A stretch of DNA of 7,946 nt from Candidatus Aphodomonas merdavium (GCA_018715585.1 DVLH01000224.1:1-7946); one strand, 5' to 3'; shown: positions 1-6,268, numbered from the stretch's first letter. Translations and numbers: made by a program. The notes: a model not told the origin generated them from the letters alone.

Positions 1-502
1 GCTTTGCCGCACCGGAAACGAGCGCCTCGGTGGAAATCTTCAGCCCCGGGCAAATCGCCCCGCCGAGGAACTCGCCGCGCTCGCTCAACACGCCAAACGT
101 CGTGGCCGTGCCAAAGTCAACAAAAATCGACGGGCCGCCATAAAGCGCATAGCACGCCACGGCGTTAGCAATCCGGTCGCTTCCAAGCTCTCTGGGATTT
201 TCATAGCGGATGTTCACGCCCGTCTTGACGCCAGGAGCCACCTGCATTGGCGTCAAGCCGAAATAATCCCGGCACATATGATCGACGGTGAAGTTGATCG
301 ACGGCACGACAGAGGACATGATAATCCCGTCCAGGCACGAGGGTTCAAGTCCCCCATGCCCAAAGAGGCTGCGCATCTTGATGCCCAGCTCGTCGCTCGT
401 CGTGGTAATATCCGTGCGCAGCCGCCAATACCGCACCATCGTCTCTCCCTGAAAGACGGCGCTTTTGATGTTGGTGTTGCCAATATCCAGCGTCAATACC
501 AT
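1..502 (-). CDS. coaX: Type III pantothenate kinase, partial (C-terminal part outside window)
   Basis: Phosphorylates pantothenate to 4'-phosphopantothenate with ATP, the first step of coenzyme A synthesis, in the cytosol. The 167 visible codons are open to the left edge and show the family hallmarks: the N-terminal phosphate-binding LDIGNTN at residues 5-11, GSDRIAN at 107-113 with the presumed catalytic Asp109, and the second nucleotide-binding motif DFGTATTF at 129-136, followed by GGAICPGL. The usual length is about 255 residues, so roughly a third is missing only because the window ends. I chose the ATG at 502 because TAGGA lies 9 bases before it and the family normally starts one or two residues before the LDIGNTN motif; an in-frame ATG at 508 is possible but too close to that site. 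It starts 11 bases after the stop of the transporter gene, so the two are almost certainly co-transcribed. Type III kinases are typically insensitive to CoA feedback (family knowledge). Confidence 0.95.
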   Translation of the reverse strand, partial: MVLTLDIGNTNIKSAVFQGETMVRYWRLRTDITTTSDELGIKMRSLFGHGGLEPSCLDGIIMSSVVPSINFTVDHMCRDYFGLTPMQVAPGVKTGVNIRYENPRELGSDRIANAVACYALYGGPSIFVDFGTATTFGVLSERGEFLGGAICPGLKISTEALVSGAAK

Positions 503-513
503 ATGCATCCATC

Positions 514-1113
514 CTACCGTTTCTTCTGCGTTTGCTTAAAAAGTGCCGCCGTTACTGGGACAGCAAGGATTGCCGCCACAGGCGCCTCGCCAAACGCTCC
601 TGCCAGCGCAGTCCCCGTCAAAATGGCGTTCACCCACCGCTGAACATCCAGGTCAAGCGTCACAAAGAGCAGGAACATCGCGCCCAGGTAGAGCACCGTA
701 TTTGTCAGCGACCCCACGACGGCCGCACACGCCACGCTCGCCTTAGAACCAAGAAAGCGGCTTGCCGCCCGGTAAACCCCATACGTCGTCACGGGAATCA
801 TCAGGCGTGGCAGCATGCACATCGCAATGGCCAGCAGCGGGTTTGCCGTCACCACAAGCAGCGCCAGGCCGGATTGTGCCGCGCCGAGTGAGATACCAAA
901 GGCCGCCAGCGTGCTCGCCATTCCAAAGCACAGCCCCAACACCAGCCCGGAGCCGAGCCCGAGCACAATCGTACCGATGATCACCGGGATATGCAGGATC
1001 GTTAGATTGATCGGTCCCAACGGAATCAACCCCAGCGGGGTCAATCCCAGCAGCAGCGTCAGCGCAGCAAACAGCGCCGTCAGCACATGGCGAAAAAGCT
1101 TTTCGTTTCTCAT
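514..1113 (-). CDS. panT: ECF transporter S component, probably pantothenate-specific (PanT-like)
   Basis: Substrate-binding membrane subunit of an energy-coupling-factor vitamin importer. The 199-residue protein is almost wholly hydrophobic, with about six membrane segments (roughly 10-27, 37-52, 55-75, 83-105, 126-150, 163-192), a basic N terminus and a lysine-rich C-terminal tail. Family-like features are the IPLGPINLTILHIPVIIG stretch at 30-47 and GSLTNT at 134-139. No ATPase or T subunit is seen in the window, as expected for group II ECF systems where S subunits share a module encoded elsewhere. Pantothenate as the substrate is inferred from its place directly upstream of coaX, a pairing known for PanT; sequence alone supports only 'ECF S component'. 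The ATG at 1113 has a perfect GGAGG five bases upstream. A folded, GC-rich leader lies before it. Confidence 0.85.
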   Translation of the reverse strand: MRNEKLFRHVLTALFAALTLLLGLTPLGLIPLGPINLTILHIPVIIGTIVLGLGSGLVLGLCFGMASTLAAFGISLGAAQSGLALLVVTANPLLAIAMCMLPRLMIPVTTYGVYRAASRFLGSKASVACAAVVGSLTNTVLYLGAMFLLFVTLDLDVQRWVNAILTGTALAGAFGEAPVAAILAVPVTAALFKQTQKKR

Positions 1114-1136
1114 GGTTGCCTCCGTTCAAGTTCCAT

Positions 1137-1231
1137 GCCGGATACCCGACGGGAATTCGTTAAAAATGAAAACAAGGCGGCCGCCCGCCCAATCGGGCGC
1201 TTTCCCGTCCGGTTCCCTGCGGGATACCGGC
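1137..1231 (-). promoter_or_regulatory. Structured leader before panT-coaX, candidate attenuator
   Basis: Several complementary arms lie within this 95-base stretch. A stem-loop at 1209-1230 has nine base pairs with one bulged A (on the minus strand) and a 3-base loop. An 8-bp perfect stem pairs 1148-1155 with 1202-1209, extended after one mismatch by 1144-1146 with 1211-1213; it encloses the terminator-like hairpin and U-tract and shares bases 1209-1213 with the first stem-loop. Outer arms 1137-1141 and 1227-1231 are also complementary. Arms that compete for the same bases are what an attenuator needs. No convincing -35/-10 pair is visible between this element and panT. The regulatory role is inference; the pairings are read directly. 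Confidence 0.35.
1162..1200 (-). terminator. Terminator-like hairpin with U-tract in the panT leader
   Basis: On the minus strand a GC-only 5-bp stem with a 4-base loop (1176-1189) is followed at once by a T-rich run of 14 bases (1162-1175), the layout of an intrinsic terminator. A second small stem (CGCCC-GATT-GGGCG, about 1186-1199) overlaps it. It lies 90 bases past the end of the CD1247-type gene and 48 bases before panT, so it either ends the upstream transcript or acts as a conditional terminator for panT-coaX. Confidence 0.45.
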
Positions 1232-1253
1232 GGCAAAGCCCTCATAAGGAGCC

Positions 1254-1282
1254 GGGGACGCCGCGCAAAAGGGCGGCGTCCC
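1254..1282 (-). other. Strong GC stem-loop after the CD1247-type gene
   Basis: A perfect 10-bp inverted repeat (1255-1264 with 1273-1282) with an 8-base loop sits 10 bases beyond the stop codon. It lacks a U-tract on the minus strand, so it is a poor intrinsic terminator alone. It may protect the 3' end of the message or act together with the hairpin at 1162-1200. Confidence 0.5.
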
Positions 1283-1291
1283 GCGGCGGGT

Positions 1292-1705
1292 TCATTCTTT
1301 TTCCGGTTCCTCGCCGCCGTCCTCGTCAAAGAGCGGCTTGCCGCACTCAGGGCAGTTGTGGTCGTCAGCAAGGTCAAAAGCTTCGGCGTCGAAGTAGATC
1401 GTGTTGCCGCAATGCGGGCATTCGCACTCGATCAGCTCGTCATCCTCGTCCTCTTCCCCGCCTTCTTCTTCCTCTTCATCATCGTCAAAGACGGCCTCTT
1501 CCACCTCGGCCAGGTCGTCATCGATGCTGCCAACGTATTCATCCAAATCGTTCTGCTCGTCCTCCAGGCGCTGGAGCTCCTTGGCGACGTCGCCAAGCAC
1601 GTCGATAACCGCTTTGAGCAGGCGGCCCGTTTTGCTTTCGCCGTCCAGCTCCATGCCCTCCGCGAGCCCTTGCAGGTAAGAGACGCGGTCAGAAATCTTG
1701 CTCAT
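1292..1705 (-). CDS. CD1247-type acidic zinc-ribbon protein of unknown function
   Basis: A 137-residue soluble protein resembling clostridial proteins named for a CD1247 N-terminal domain; function unknown. Residues 1-72 are helical and probably coiled (SKISDRVSYLQGLAEGMELD, then a conserved-looking segment to LDEYV and IDDDL). Residues 73-93 are an extreme acidic linker of Asp, Glu and Gly. Residues 94-126 form a small zinc ribbon with two CPxCG knuckles, Cys96/Cys99 and Cys118/Cys121, with an extra Cys94. The tail is acidic again. The frame is open to 1789, but I place the start at the ATG at 1705: AAGGAAA sits at ribosome-binding distance and the family starts at this MSKI; the longer version would overlap the end of efp. 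It follows efp by 37 bases and is likely co-transcribed with it. The zinc ribbon suggests binding to protein or nucleic acid, but nothing shows which. Confidence 0.85.
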   Translation of the reverse strand: MSKISDRVSYLQGLAEGMELDGESKTGRLLKAVIDVLGDVAKELQRLEDEQNDLDEYVGSIDDDLAEVEEAVFDDDEEEEEGGEEDEDDELIECECPHCGNTIYFDAEAFDLADDHNCPECGKPLFDEDGGEEPEKE

Positions 1706-1742
1706 TGCTTTTTCCTTTCCTTTCCGGCCATGCCAAGCGGCA

Positions 1743-2300
1743 TTACATTCTTTCCATATATTCGCCGCTACGCGTATCGATACGGACACGGTCGCCGATG
1801 TTGATAAACAGCGGCACGTTGATTTGCAGGCCCGTCTCCGTCTTGGCGGGCTTGGTGGTGTTGGACGCCGTATCGCCCTTGAAGCCGGGCTCCGTATCGA
1901 CGATTTCCATCACGACAAAGTTCTCCGGTTCCACGGCGAAGGGCTGTCCCTTGAAGAAGCGGACGGTCACGTTGTCGTTTTCCTTGATGTACTTGATAAC
2001 GTCCTCCACCTGGTCTTTATTGATGGGCAGCTGTTCGTACGTTTCTAGGTCCATGAAGTAGTACAGGTCGCCGTCGCTGTAGAGGTACTGCATCTCCTTC
2101 GTTTCCACAATGGCGCGCGGGACCTTATCCGTCGGGTTGAACGTGCGCTCCAGGACGGCGCCCGTGATGACGTTCTTAATCCTCGTGCGCACAAACGCCG
2201 CGCCTTTGCCCGGCTTAACGTGCTGGAAATCCACAATGTTCCACACGCTGTTGTCCAGTTCGATCGTAACGCCCTTTCTAAATTCGCCGGCAGTAATCAC
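1743..2300 (-). CDS. efp: Elongation factor P
   Basis: Binds the ribosome between the P and E sites and rescues ribosomes stalled on consecutive prolines. Its 185 residues are the usual full length. The N-terminal KOW-like domain carries the loop KPGKGAAF with Lys32 at the tip, the position that reaches the peptidyl-transferase centre and is modified in many bacteria. Two OB-fold domains follow (about 65-125 and 130-185), with the family ending GDRVRIDTRSGEYMERM. The start codon is GTG at 2300, supported by GGAGG 8 bases upstream and by the usual EF-P start (M-I-T/S-A-G-E-F). It begins 15 bases after the aminopeptidase stop, so the two are translated from one message. No EF-P modification enzyme is visible in this window. 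Confidence 0.97.
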   Translation of the reverse strand: MITAGEFRKGVTIELDNSVWNIVDFQHVKPGKGAAFVRTRIKNVITGAVLERTFNPTDKVPRAIVETKEMQYLYSDGDLYYFMDLETYEQLPINKDQVEDVIKYIKENDNVTVRFFKGQPFAVEPENFVVMEIVDTEPGFKGDTASNTTKPAKTETGLQINVPLFINIGDRVRIDTRSGEYMERM

Positions 2301-2315
2301 TCAATTCCCCTCCGT

Positions 2316-3389
2316 TTACAGTATAATGAGTTCCTTGGCTGCCGGCGTCAGGCTCCGGCATCCATCCCGTGTGACCAATACCGAATCTTCAATCCGGCAC
2401 CCGCATTGGCCGGGCAGATAGATGCCCGGTTCATCGGTTACAACATTTCCCGCCTCGAGCACATCCGTGCTGCGCATGGAAAGGCGCGGCTCCTCGTGGA
2501 TGTCCAGGCCGACGCCATGGCCCAGGCTGTGCCCGAACTCGGTTTCCCAGCCGCACGTCTTGAAATATGCCCGCGCAATGGCATCCACATCGCGTCCGCA
2601 CGCGCCGGGAGCGATGGCGTCCATCGCGCGCAAGTGGGCCTCCAGCACGGCATCATAGACACGGCGCTGGAGCGCATCCGGCTGCCCGACGGCCACGGTG
2701 CGCGTCAGATCGGCGCAATAGCCATCCACGCGCGCGCCAAAGTCCATCGTCACCAGCATGCCCGAAGCAATCGCCGTATCGCCCGGCACAGCGTGCGGGA
2801 GCGACCCGTTTGCCCCGGCCGCAACAATCGTGGGGAACGCCGTCCCCTCGGCGCCCAAGGCGCGCATCTCGTTTTCCAGCGCGAAGGCGACGGCGCGCTC
2901 CGTCACCCCGGGGCGGATCACCGCCAGGATGCGCTCGAACGCAGCGCACGTGATGGCGCACGCCCGCTCGATGGCGTCAATCTCCTCCTGGTCTTTCACG
3001 GCGCGCAGTGCCTCCGGGCGCGTTTTCGCCGGCGCAAAGTGGATGCCTTCCGCCGCCTGTTCGAGGCGCTGCATCTGCCGCACGGTCAGCACGTCGTCCT
3101 CAAACGCAGCGGTCTTTACTCCCGCCGCTTTGAGCAGCTCCGCCGCAATTGCCTCATGCGTAACGCCGCCCGAAATGCTGCGCACGGCACACCCTGGCGC
3201 TTCCCGTTGCGCCGCCTCTACATAGCGGAAATCCGTCACCACGCTTGCAGCGCCTGCAACCACGACCAGCAGGCCTTCGCCCGTAAAGCCGCTTAACCAG
3301 CGCACGTTGGACGGCTTAGCCAGCACGGCTGCCTCAGCCCCCTGCTTCTCCAGCGCCCGTAGAAACGCGTTTATACGCTCTTTCTTCAT
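2316..3389 (-). CDS. M24 family metallopeptidase, Xaa-Pro aminopeptidase type
   Basis: Cytosolic two-metal peptidase predicted to remove an N-terminal residue from peptides with proline second (aminopeptidase P) or to split X-Pro dipeptides. The 357 residues show the two-part family plan: a creatinase-like N-terminal domain (about 5-130, with VRWLSGFTGEG at 29-39) and a C-terminal pita-bread domain. All five expected metal ligands are present: Asp216 (MDFGA), Asp227 (CADLTRT), His291 (LGHGVGLDIHE), Glu320 (DEPGIYLPG) and Glu334 (RIEDSV); His199 fits the substrate-binding histidine. The ATG at 3389 has GAGGAG 9 bases upstream. It is first of the block with efp, a common clostridial neighbourhood, downstream of an extended -10 promoter. 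Aminopeptidase P and prolidase cannot be separated from sequence alone; the size fits the short Firmicutes form often annotated as pepP or pepQ. Confidence 0.92.
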   Translation of the reverse strand: MKKERINAFLRALEKQGAEAAVLAKPSNVRWLSGFTGEGLLVVVAGAASVVTDFRYVEAAQREAPGCAVRSISGGVTHEAIAAELLKAAGVKTAAFEDDVLTVRQMQRLEQAAEGIHFAPAKTRPEALRAVKDQEEIDAIERACAITCAAFERILAVIRPGVTERAVAFALENEMRALGAEGTAFPTIVAAGANGSLPHAVPGDTAIASGMLVTMDFGARVDGYCADLTRTVAVGQPDALQRRVYDAVLEAHLRAMDAIAPGACGRDVDAIARAYFKTCGWETEFGHSLGHGVGLDIHEEPRLSMRSTDVLEAGNVVTDEPGIYLPGQCGCRIEDSVLVTRDGCRSLTPAAKELIIL

Positions 3390-3422
3390 CCGGCAAGACT
3401 CCTCGCAGCAATAATCCGATGT

Positions 3423-3431
3423 ATTATATCA
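3423..3431 (-). promoter_or_regulatory. Extended -10 promoter for the M24 peptidase-efp unit
   Basis: On the minus strand the sequence TGATATAAT matches the extended -10 consensus (TGn plus a perfect TATAAT) 33 bases before the ATG at 3389. The -35 region at 17-base spacing (TGGTGT) is weak, which fits an extended -10 promoter. The predicted start of transcription is near 3416. It implies vegetative, SigA-type expression of the peptidase, efp and CD1247-type genes. Confidence 0.65.
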
Positions 3432-3520
3432 TATTGGCGTGAGAAACACCAGCTTTTTTTCCTGCTACCCGTGGTCTGCCGCGAACAGAGCGCGGCATAT
3501 GGTAGCCGGGAGGGATTGAC

Positions 3521-4225
3521 ATGCTGACGCTGTTTCTTTCGCTCGTCCAAGACGCGCTTTTTTTCCTCGGCTATCTTTCCGGCCAATCATCGTTTCCCAA
3601 GCCGCTTTCCGCCAAGGAGGAGCGTACCTGCATCGCCCGCATGCGCGATGGCGACGACGCTGCCCGGCGCATGTTGATTGAGCACAACCTGCGCCTTGTA
3701 GCGCACATTGCGCGCAAATACACCGTTCCCGGCTATGATATGGACGACCTGATCTCCATCGGCGCCATCGGACTGATCAAAGCCGTCGGGACGTTCAAGC
3801 CGGAAAGCGGCGCAACGCTCTCCACCTACGCAAGCCGCTGCATTGAAAACGAAATTCTCATGTGCCTGCGCGCCTCGCAAAAGCGCAAAAATGACGTCTC
3901 CCTCGACGAACCTGTCGGCGCGGACGCGGAGGGGAACGAAATCACCCTCATGGAGATGCTCGGCACCGACCCGGACGCCGTCACGGAGGAAGTGGACCGG
4001 CGCATCACGCTCTCGCGCATTCGGTGTATCGTGCGGGAAAAGCTGCCGGAGCGCGAGCGCACCGTGCTGGAGCTGCGCTATGGCCTGCTGGACGGCCGCG
4101 CTCGTCCACAGTACGAAATTGCCCAAAAGCTTGGCATCTCGCGCTCCTACGTCTCCCGCCTGGAAAAAAAGGCCATTCAAACGCTCGAGCGCGAGCTGCG
4201 CGGCCGTTTGCAGGCAAAGCAGTAG
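3521..4225 (+). CDS. sigK: RNA polymerase sporulation sigma factor SigK, with pro-sequence
   Basis: Late mother-cell sigma factor that directs core RNA polymerase to coat and spore-maturation genes. The 234 residues match SigK rather than SigE: FPKPLS at 25-30, then region 2 with MLIEHNLRLVAHIARKY (51-67), DLISIGAIGLIKAV (76-89) and TYASRCIENEILMCLRA (102-118), the linker DVSLDEPVGADAEGNEI, and a region 4 helix-turn-helix around IAQKLGISRSYVSRLEKKA (200-218). Residues 1-19 are strongly hydrophobic and align with the B. subtilis pro-sequence that tethers pro-SigK to the membrane until the protease SpoIVFB cuts it; by that alignment cleavage falls near Gly17-Tyr18. The frame is continuous, with no skin-like insertion. 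GGAGG lies 7 bases before the ATG. I could not find a convincing SigE- or SigK-type promoter in the 130 bases shared with the divergent peptidase gene. Confidence 0.95.
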   Translation: MLTLFLSLVQDALFFLGYLSGQSSFPKPLSAKEERTCIARMRDGDDAARRMLIEHNLRLVAHIARKYTVPGYDMDDLISIGAIGLIKAVGTFKPESGATLSTYASRCIENEILMCLRASQKRKNDVSLDEPVGADAEGNEITLMEMLGTDPDAVTEEVDRRITLSRIRCIVREKLPERERTVLELRYGLLDGRARPQYEIAQKLGISRSYVSRLEKKAIQTLERELRGRLQAKQ

Positions 4226-4443
4226 CAACGCGCCGGTCCCCCCACACCTCCCACATTCCCATCCTCTTGCAGGTGGCAAACACGGTTAAGCAAAGCGTTC
4301 TCTCAACAAGCGGGCGTGTAGCGTTGGTGCATGTTTTTCTCTTGCAAATTTACCTCCCATCCCGTCTAAATGTGCCAGAAAAACACGAATGCCCCTAATG
4401 CCGCACCTGTAAAGGCGCTTTTTCACGCGCCAAAGGATTGAAC

Positions 4444-4562
4444 AAGCTGTCCGCTTAGCTTCACGGCGCCTCTGCCGGGTTTGGTTTATTCATCAACCGC
4501 AGAACGCATCTTCTGCCAAAATTCGCCAACAGGTTTGCTGCTCGTGGCAGAGAGGACAGCTT
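4444..4562. repeat. Nested inverted repeats, possible structured RNA
   Basis: Outer arms AAGCTGTCC (4444-4452) and GGACAGCTT (4554-4562) are perfectly complementary over 9 bp and enclose about 100 bases. Inside are CGGC/GCCG (4464-4467 with 4474-4477), GGTT/AACC (4483-4486 with 4495-4498), and a perfect 7-bp pair TCTGCCA/TGGCAGA near 4511-4551. This gives a closed multi-branch fold on paper. It may be a noncoding RNA, a 3' structure of the sigK message, or chance in GC-rich DNA. Confidence 0.35.
4464..4490 (+). terminator. Weak candidate terminator for sigK
   Basis: A 4-bp CGGC/GCCG stem with a 6-base loop (4464-4477) is followed by a T-rich stretch ending near 4490. It lies about 240 bases after the sigK stop, and the U-tract is broken by G residues. 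It is the best plus-strand candidate I see, but a poor one. Confidence 0.25.
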
Positions 4563-4634
4563 CCGGCAAAAAGCATCTGCCTCTGAAATGCCGGGCGGCG
4601 CCCCTCGCTTCTCCTGCCGGGGGCAAATTGCTAT

Positions 4635-4676
4635 AAAAAACCCCGCGCGCTGGCAAAACACCGCCTGCGCACGGGG
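4635..4676 (-). terminator. Intrinsic terminator of the rnj-ylbF-mltG unit
   Basis: On the minus strand a 10-bp stem (4667-4676 with 4641-4650, one G-U pair) holds a smaller GGC/GCC stem in its loop and is followed directly by six T residues and TATAG. It begins 17 bases after the mltG stop codon, a textbook position. Confidence 0.92.
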
Positions 4677-4693
4677 AAAACAGCAGCTGTCCG

Positions 4694-5875
4694 TCAGATA
4701 CCCCGCTCCTGGTCATACGCTTCCCAAAGCGGGCGGTAAATCGCTACGGCCGCTTCATGCTCTTCCAGCGTCTTGGAGAAATAGAGCGTACCTTCCTCGG
4801 GGCTTGTAGAGCAGAAGTAAAGGTATTTTTCGTTTACAAACGTTTCATCCGGATAAAGTGCCGCCGTAATGGCCGCTTTAGAGGGGCTACAGATAGGGCC
4901 TACGGGCAGCCCGGGGTTGATATACGTATTATACGGCGAATCCACACCCGTTTCCTCGCTTGTAAGCGCCATCTTTTCCGAATGAGTGGCATATTGTACC
5001 GTCACGTCGGACCCAAGCGTCATCCCTTCCGCAAGGCGGTTATGGAACACGGCGGAAACCTTGGCAAAATCTTCCGTTTTTGCCTCCTTTTCAATCATGG
5101 ACGCCAGCGTGATCACTTCATCCATCGTCATCCCCAGCTCCTGCGCACGGTCGTGGCAGGAGGCATCGTAAACCGACTCCACCTGTGAGAGCAGCTTTTT
5201 GATCACGCTGTCCAGCGTCGCTGTGGTATAAATCTCGTAGGTATCGGGGGCAAGATATCCCTCCAGCAAATACGTTCGCTCCTGCACATCCTCCGTCGCC
5301 AGCACGTCGGCGATATAGTAGTAAGCCCCAAACGTCTCAGCATCGTTGCAAAGGTCATATACGGCCTGTTCCGACGACGCCACGCCCAAGCGTGTAAGAT
5401 ACGCTGCAATGTCCTCGACATCCCAGCCGGGAATGATGGTGATATTCATTGTGATCGGGTTGCCATCGCCCGCCGTGAGTTGCTGCGAAATTTCCCGCAG
5501 CGTCATTGCGCGCGTAAGCGTGTACTCGCCCGTCTGCACTTTCTGGCTCATTCCCTGAAAGTCCATGTAATACTTGAGCACGGCAGCATTGCGAACCAAG
5601 CCCTGCTCATAGAGCTTTTGCGTCACGCTCGTAAGCGAACTGCCGCTCTCGACGATAAACTCTACAGGCGTTTGGTCGTTTTCATCCACAGGAAAAAAGA
5701 ATTTTTCGCCCAGCGCCTGCCAGCCTGTGAGCAGCACACCACCCACCAGCACGCACGCCGCCAGTCCCACCAGAAGCGGGCGTGACAGCTTCCACAGCCA
5801 ATCATACCAAAAAAACCCGTACATCCGCTCCTGTTGCAGGGTCTGATGGTCATACCGTTTACGCCGTTTCTTCAA
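4694..5875 (-). CDS. mltG: Endolytic murein transglycosylase MltG (YceG family)
   Basis: Membrane-anchored lytic transglycosylase that cuts nascent peptidoglycan glycan strands, setting chain length. The 393 residues run: a basic cytoplasmic N terminus (KKRRKR at 2-7), one membrane segment (about 34-52), a LysM-like domain (about 71-137, with VEFIVESGSSLTSV) and the catalytic YceG domain. Visible catalytic signatures are LASMIEKEA (257-265) with the expected catalytic Glu262, VFHNRL (276-281), LGSDVTVQYA (287-296), SPYNTY (313-318) and NPGLPVGPICSP (320-331). The only start after the upstream in-frame stop that keeps the basic tail is TTG at 5875, with GGGGG 8 bases before it; an ATG at 5824 (Met18) has AGGAG, but only 3 bases away. 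It follows ylbF by 36 bases and ends in a strong terminator, so it is last in its transcript. Confidence 0.94.
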   Translation of the reverse strand: MKKRRKRYDHQTLQQERMYGFFWYDWLWKLSRPLLVGLAACVLVGGVLLTGWQALGEKFFFPVDENDQTPVEFIVESGSSLTSVTQKLYEQGLVRNAAVLKYYMDFQGMSQKVQTGEYTLTRAMTLREISQQLTAGDGNPITMNITIIPGWDVEDIAAYLTRLGVASSEQAVYDLCNDAETFGAYYYIADVLATEDVQERTYLLEGYLAPDTYEIYTTATLDSVIKKLLSQVESVYDASCHDRAQELGMTMDEVITLASMIEKEAKTEDFAKVSAVFHNRLAEGMTLGSDVTVQYATHSEKMALTSEETGVDSPYNTYINPGLPVGPICSPSKAAITAALYPDETFVNEKYLYFCSTSPEEGTLYFSKTLEEHEAAVAIYRPLWEAYDQERGI

Positions 5876-5911
5876 CTCACTTTCCCCCGTCTGTCCGCTT
5901 GCCTTGCCCTA

Positions 5912-6259
5912 TTATGCGTTGGGCAGGTCCATGTTCATTCCGCTGGCATCGGTAAGAATTTTAAAAATATCCGCCAGCATCTTTTGCAGGCGCAGTTCCG
6001 CCATCATGTATGCCTGCACATCGCTGTTCATATACAGCAAGGATGCAATCTGCTGAAAGCGCTGTACTTCTTCCGCCTGCGACTGCAAGCCGCTGGCGGC
6101 TTGCAATTGCAGCTTCATCTGCAAACGGCGGTACTCCGAAAGCAGCGCACGGTTTGTTTCGTCTCCCTCGGCGATTTCTTTCAGCCGTGCGTAATCCTGC
6201 ACCTCCTCACTTTGCCGGATGATCTCCGCAAGCGCATGCGCGCTGTCGTAAACGTTCAT
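5912..6259 (-). CDS. YlbF/YmcA family protein
   Basis: A 115-residue, mostly helical, soluble protein of the YlbF/YmcA family. Recognisable points are the N-terminal MNVYDSAHALAEIIRQSEEV, a middle helix rich in Gln and Leu, and the end of the domain at LQKMLADIFKILTDA. In B. subtilis, YlbF and YmcA form a complex with YaaT that works with RNase Y in mRNA maturation and affects competence, biofilm and sporulation. This protein is shorter than those (about 140-150 residues) and has no cysteine at all, so it lacks the C-terminal cysteines linked to the Fe-S clusters of that complex. The ATG at 6259 has a perfect AAGGAGG that overlaps the RNase J stop codon, suggesting coupled translation. Its place directly after RNase J fits a role in RNA turnover, but that is inference. 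Confidence 0.88.
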   Translation of the reverse strand: MNVYDSAHALAEIIRQSEEVQDYARLKEIAEGDETNRALLSEYRRLQMKLQLQAASGLQSQAEEVQRFQQIASLLYMNSDVQAYMMAELRLQKMLADIFKILTDASGMNMDLPNA

Positions 6260-6268
6260 GCAGCCTCC

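Larger units (their letters stand above)
4226..4693. other. Convergent intergenic region, no gene recognised
   Basis: About 470 bases lie between the end of sigK and the end of mltG. Short open frames exist on both strands but none has a good ribosome binding site together with a protein-like composition, and no tRNA or known RNA was recognised. It contains a strong minus-strand terminator (4635-4676), a weak stem followed by a T-rich run that might end the sigK transcript (4464-4490), and a set of nested inverted repeats (4444-4562). The remainder (4226-4443) shows only small isolated stems. Confidence 0.7.

Noticed and set aside
342..355. A stretch resembling a tRNA T-arm (GGGTTCAAGTCCCCC-like)
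   Set aside because: It lies in the middle of the intact coaX frame and no acceptor, D or anticodon arm surrounds it.
1706..1789. A 28-codon N-terminal extension of the CD1247-type protein
   Set aside because: It would overlap the end of efp, and the internal ATG at 1705 has a good ribosome binding site and the family-like N terminus.
815..1804. A 329-codon open frame on the plus strand
   Set aside because: It runs antisense across panT and the CD1247-type gene, and its serine- and proline-rich start is a shadow of GC-rich coding DNA; no family features.
2220..3296. A 358-codon open frame on the plus strand
   Set aside because: Antisense to the M24 peptidase, which has all five metal ligands; the antisense product is Arg/Ala/His-rich with no recognisable domain.
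3490..3505. A CATATGGT sequence resembling a SigE -10 box before sigK
   Set aside because: Only five of eight positions match, there is no matching -35 at 14-15 bases, and it lies too close to the start codon.
3386..3586. A small lysine-rich open frame on the minus strand overlapping the start of the peptidase gene
   Set aside because: It covers the predicted promoter and the antisense of the sigK 5' end and resembles no family.
3587..4279. A 230-codon open frame on the minus strand
   Set aside because: Antisense to sigK, whose conserved regions fix the real frame.
4461..4716. Two short minus-strand open frames (66 and 76 codons) after mltG
   Set aside because: They cross the strong terminator at 4635-4676, overlap each other in different frames and look unlike proteins.
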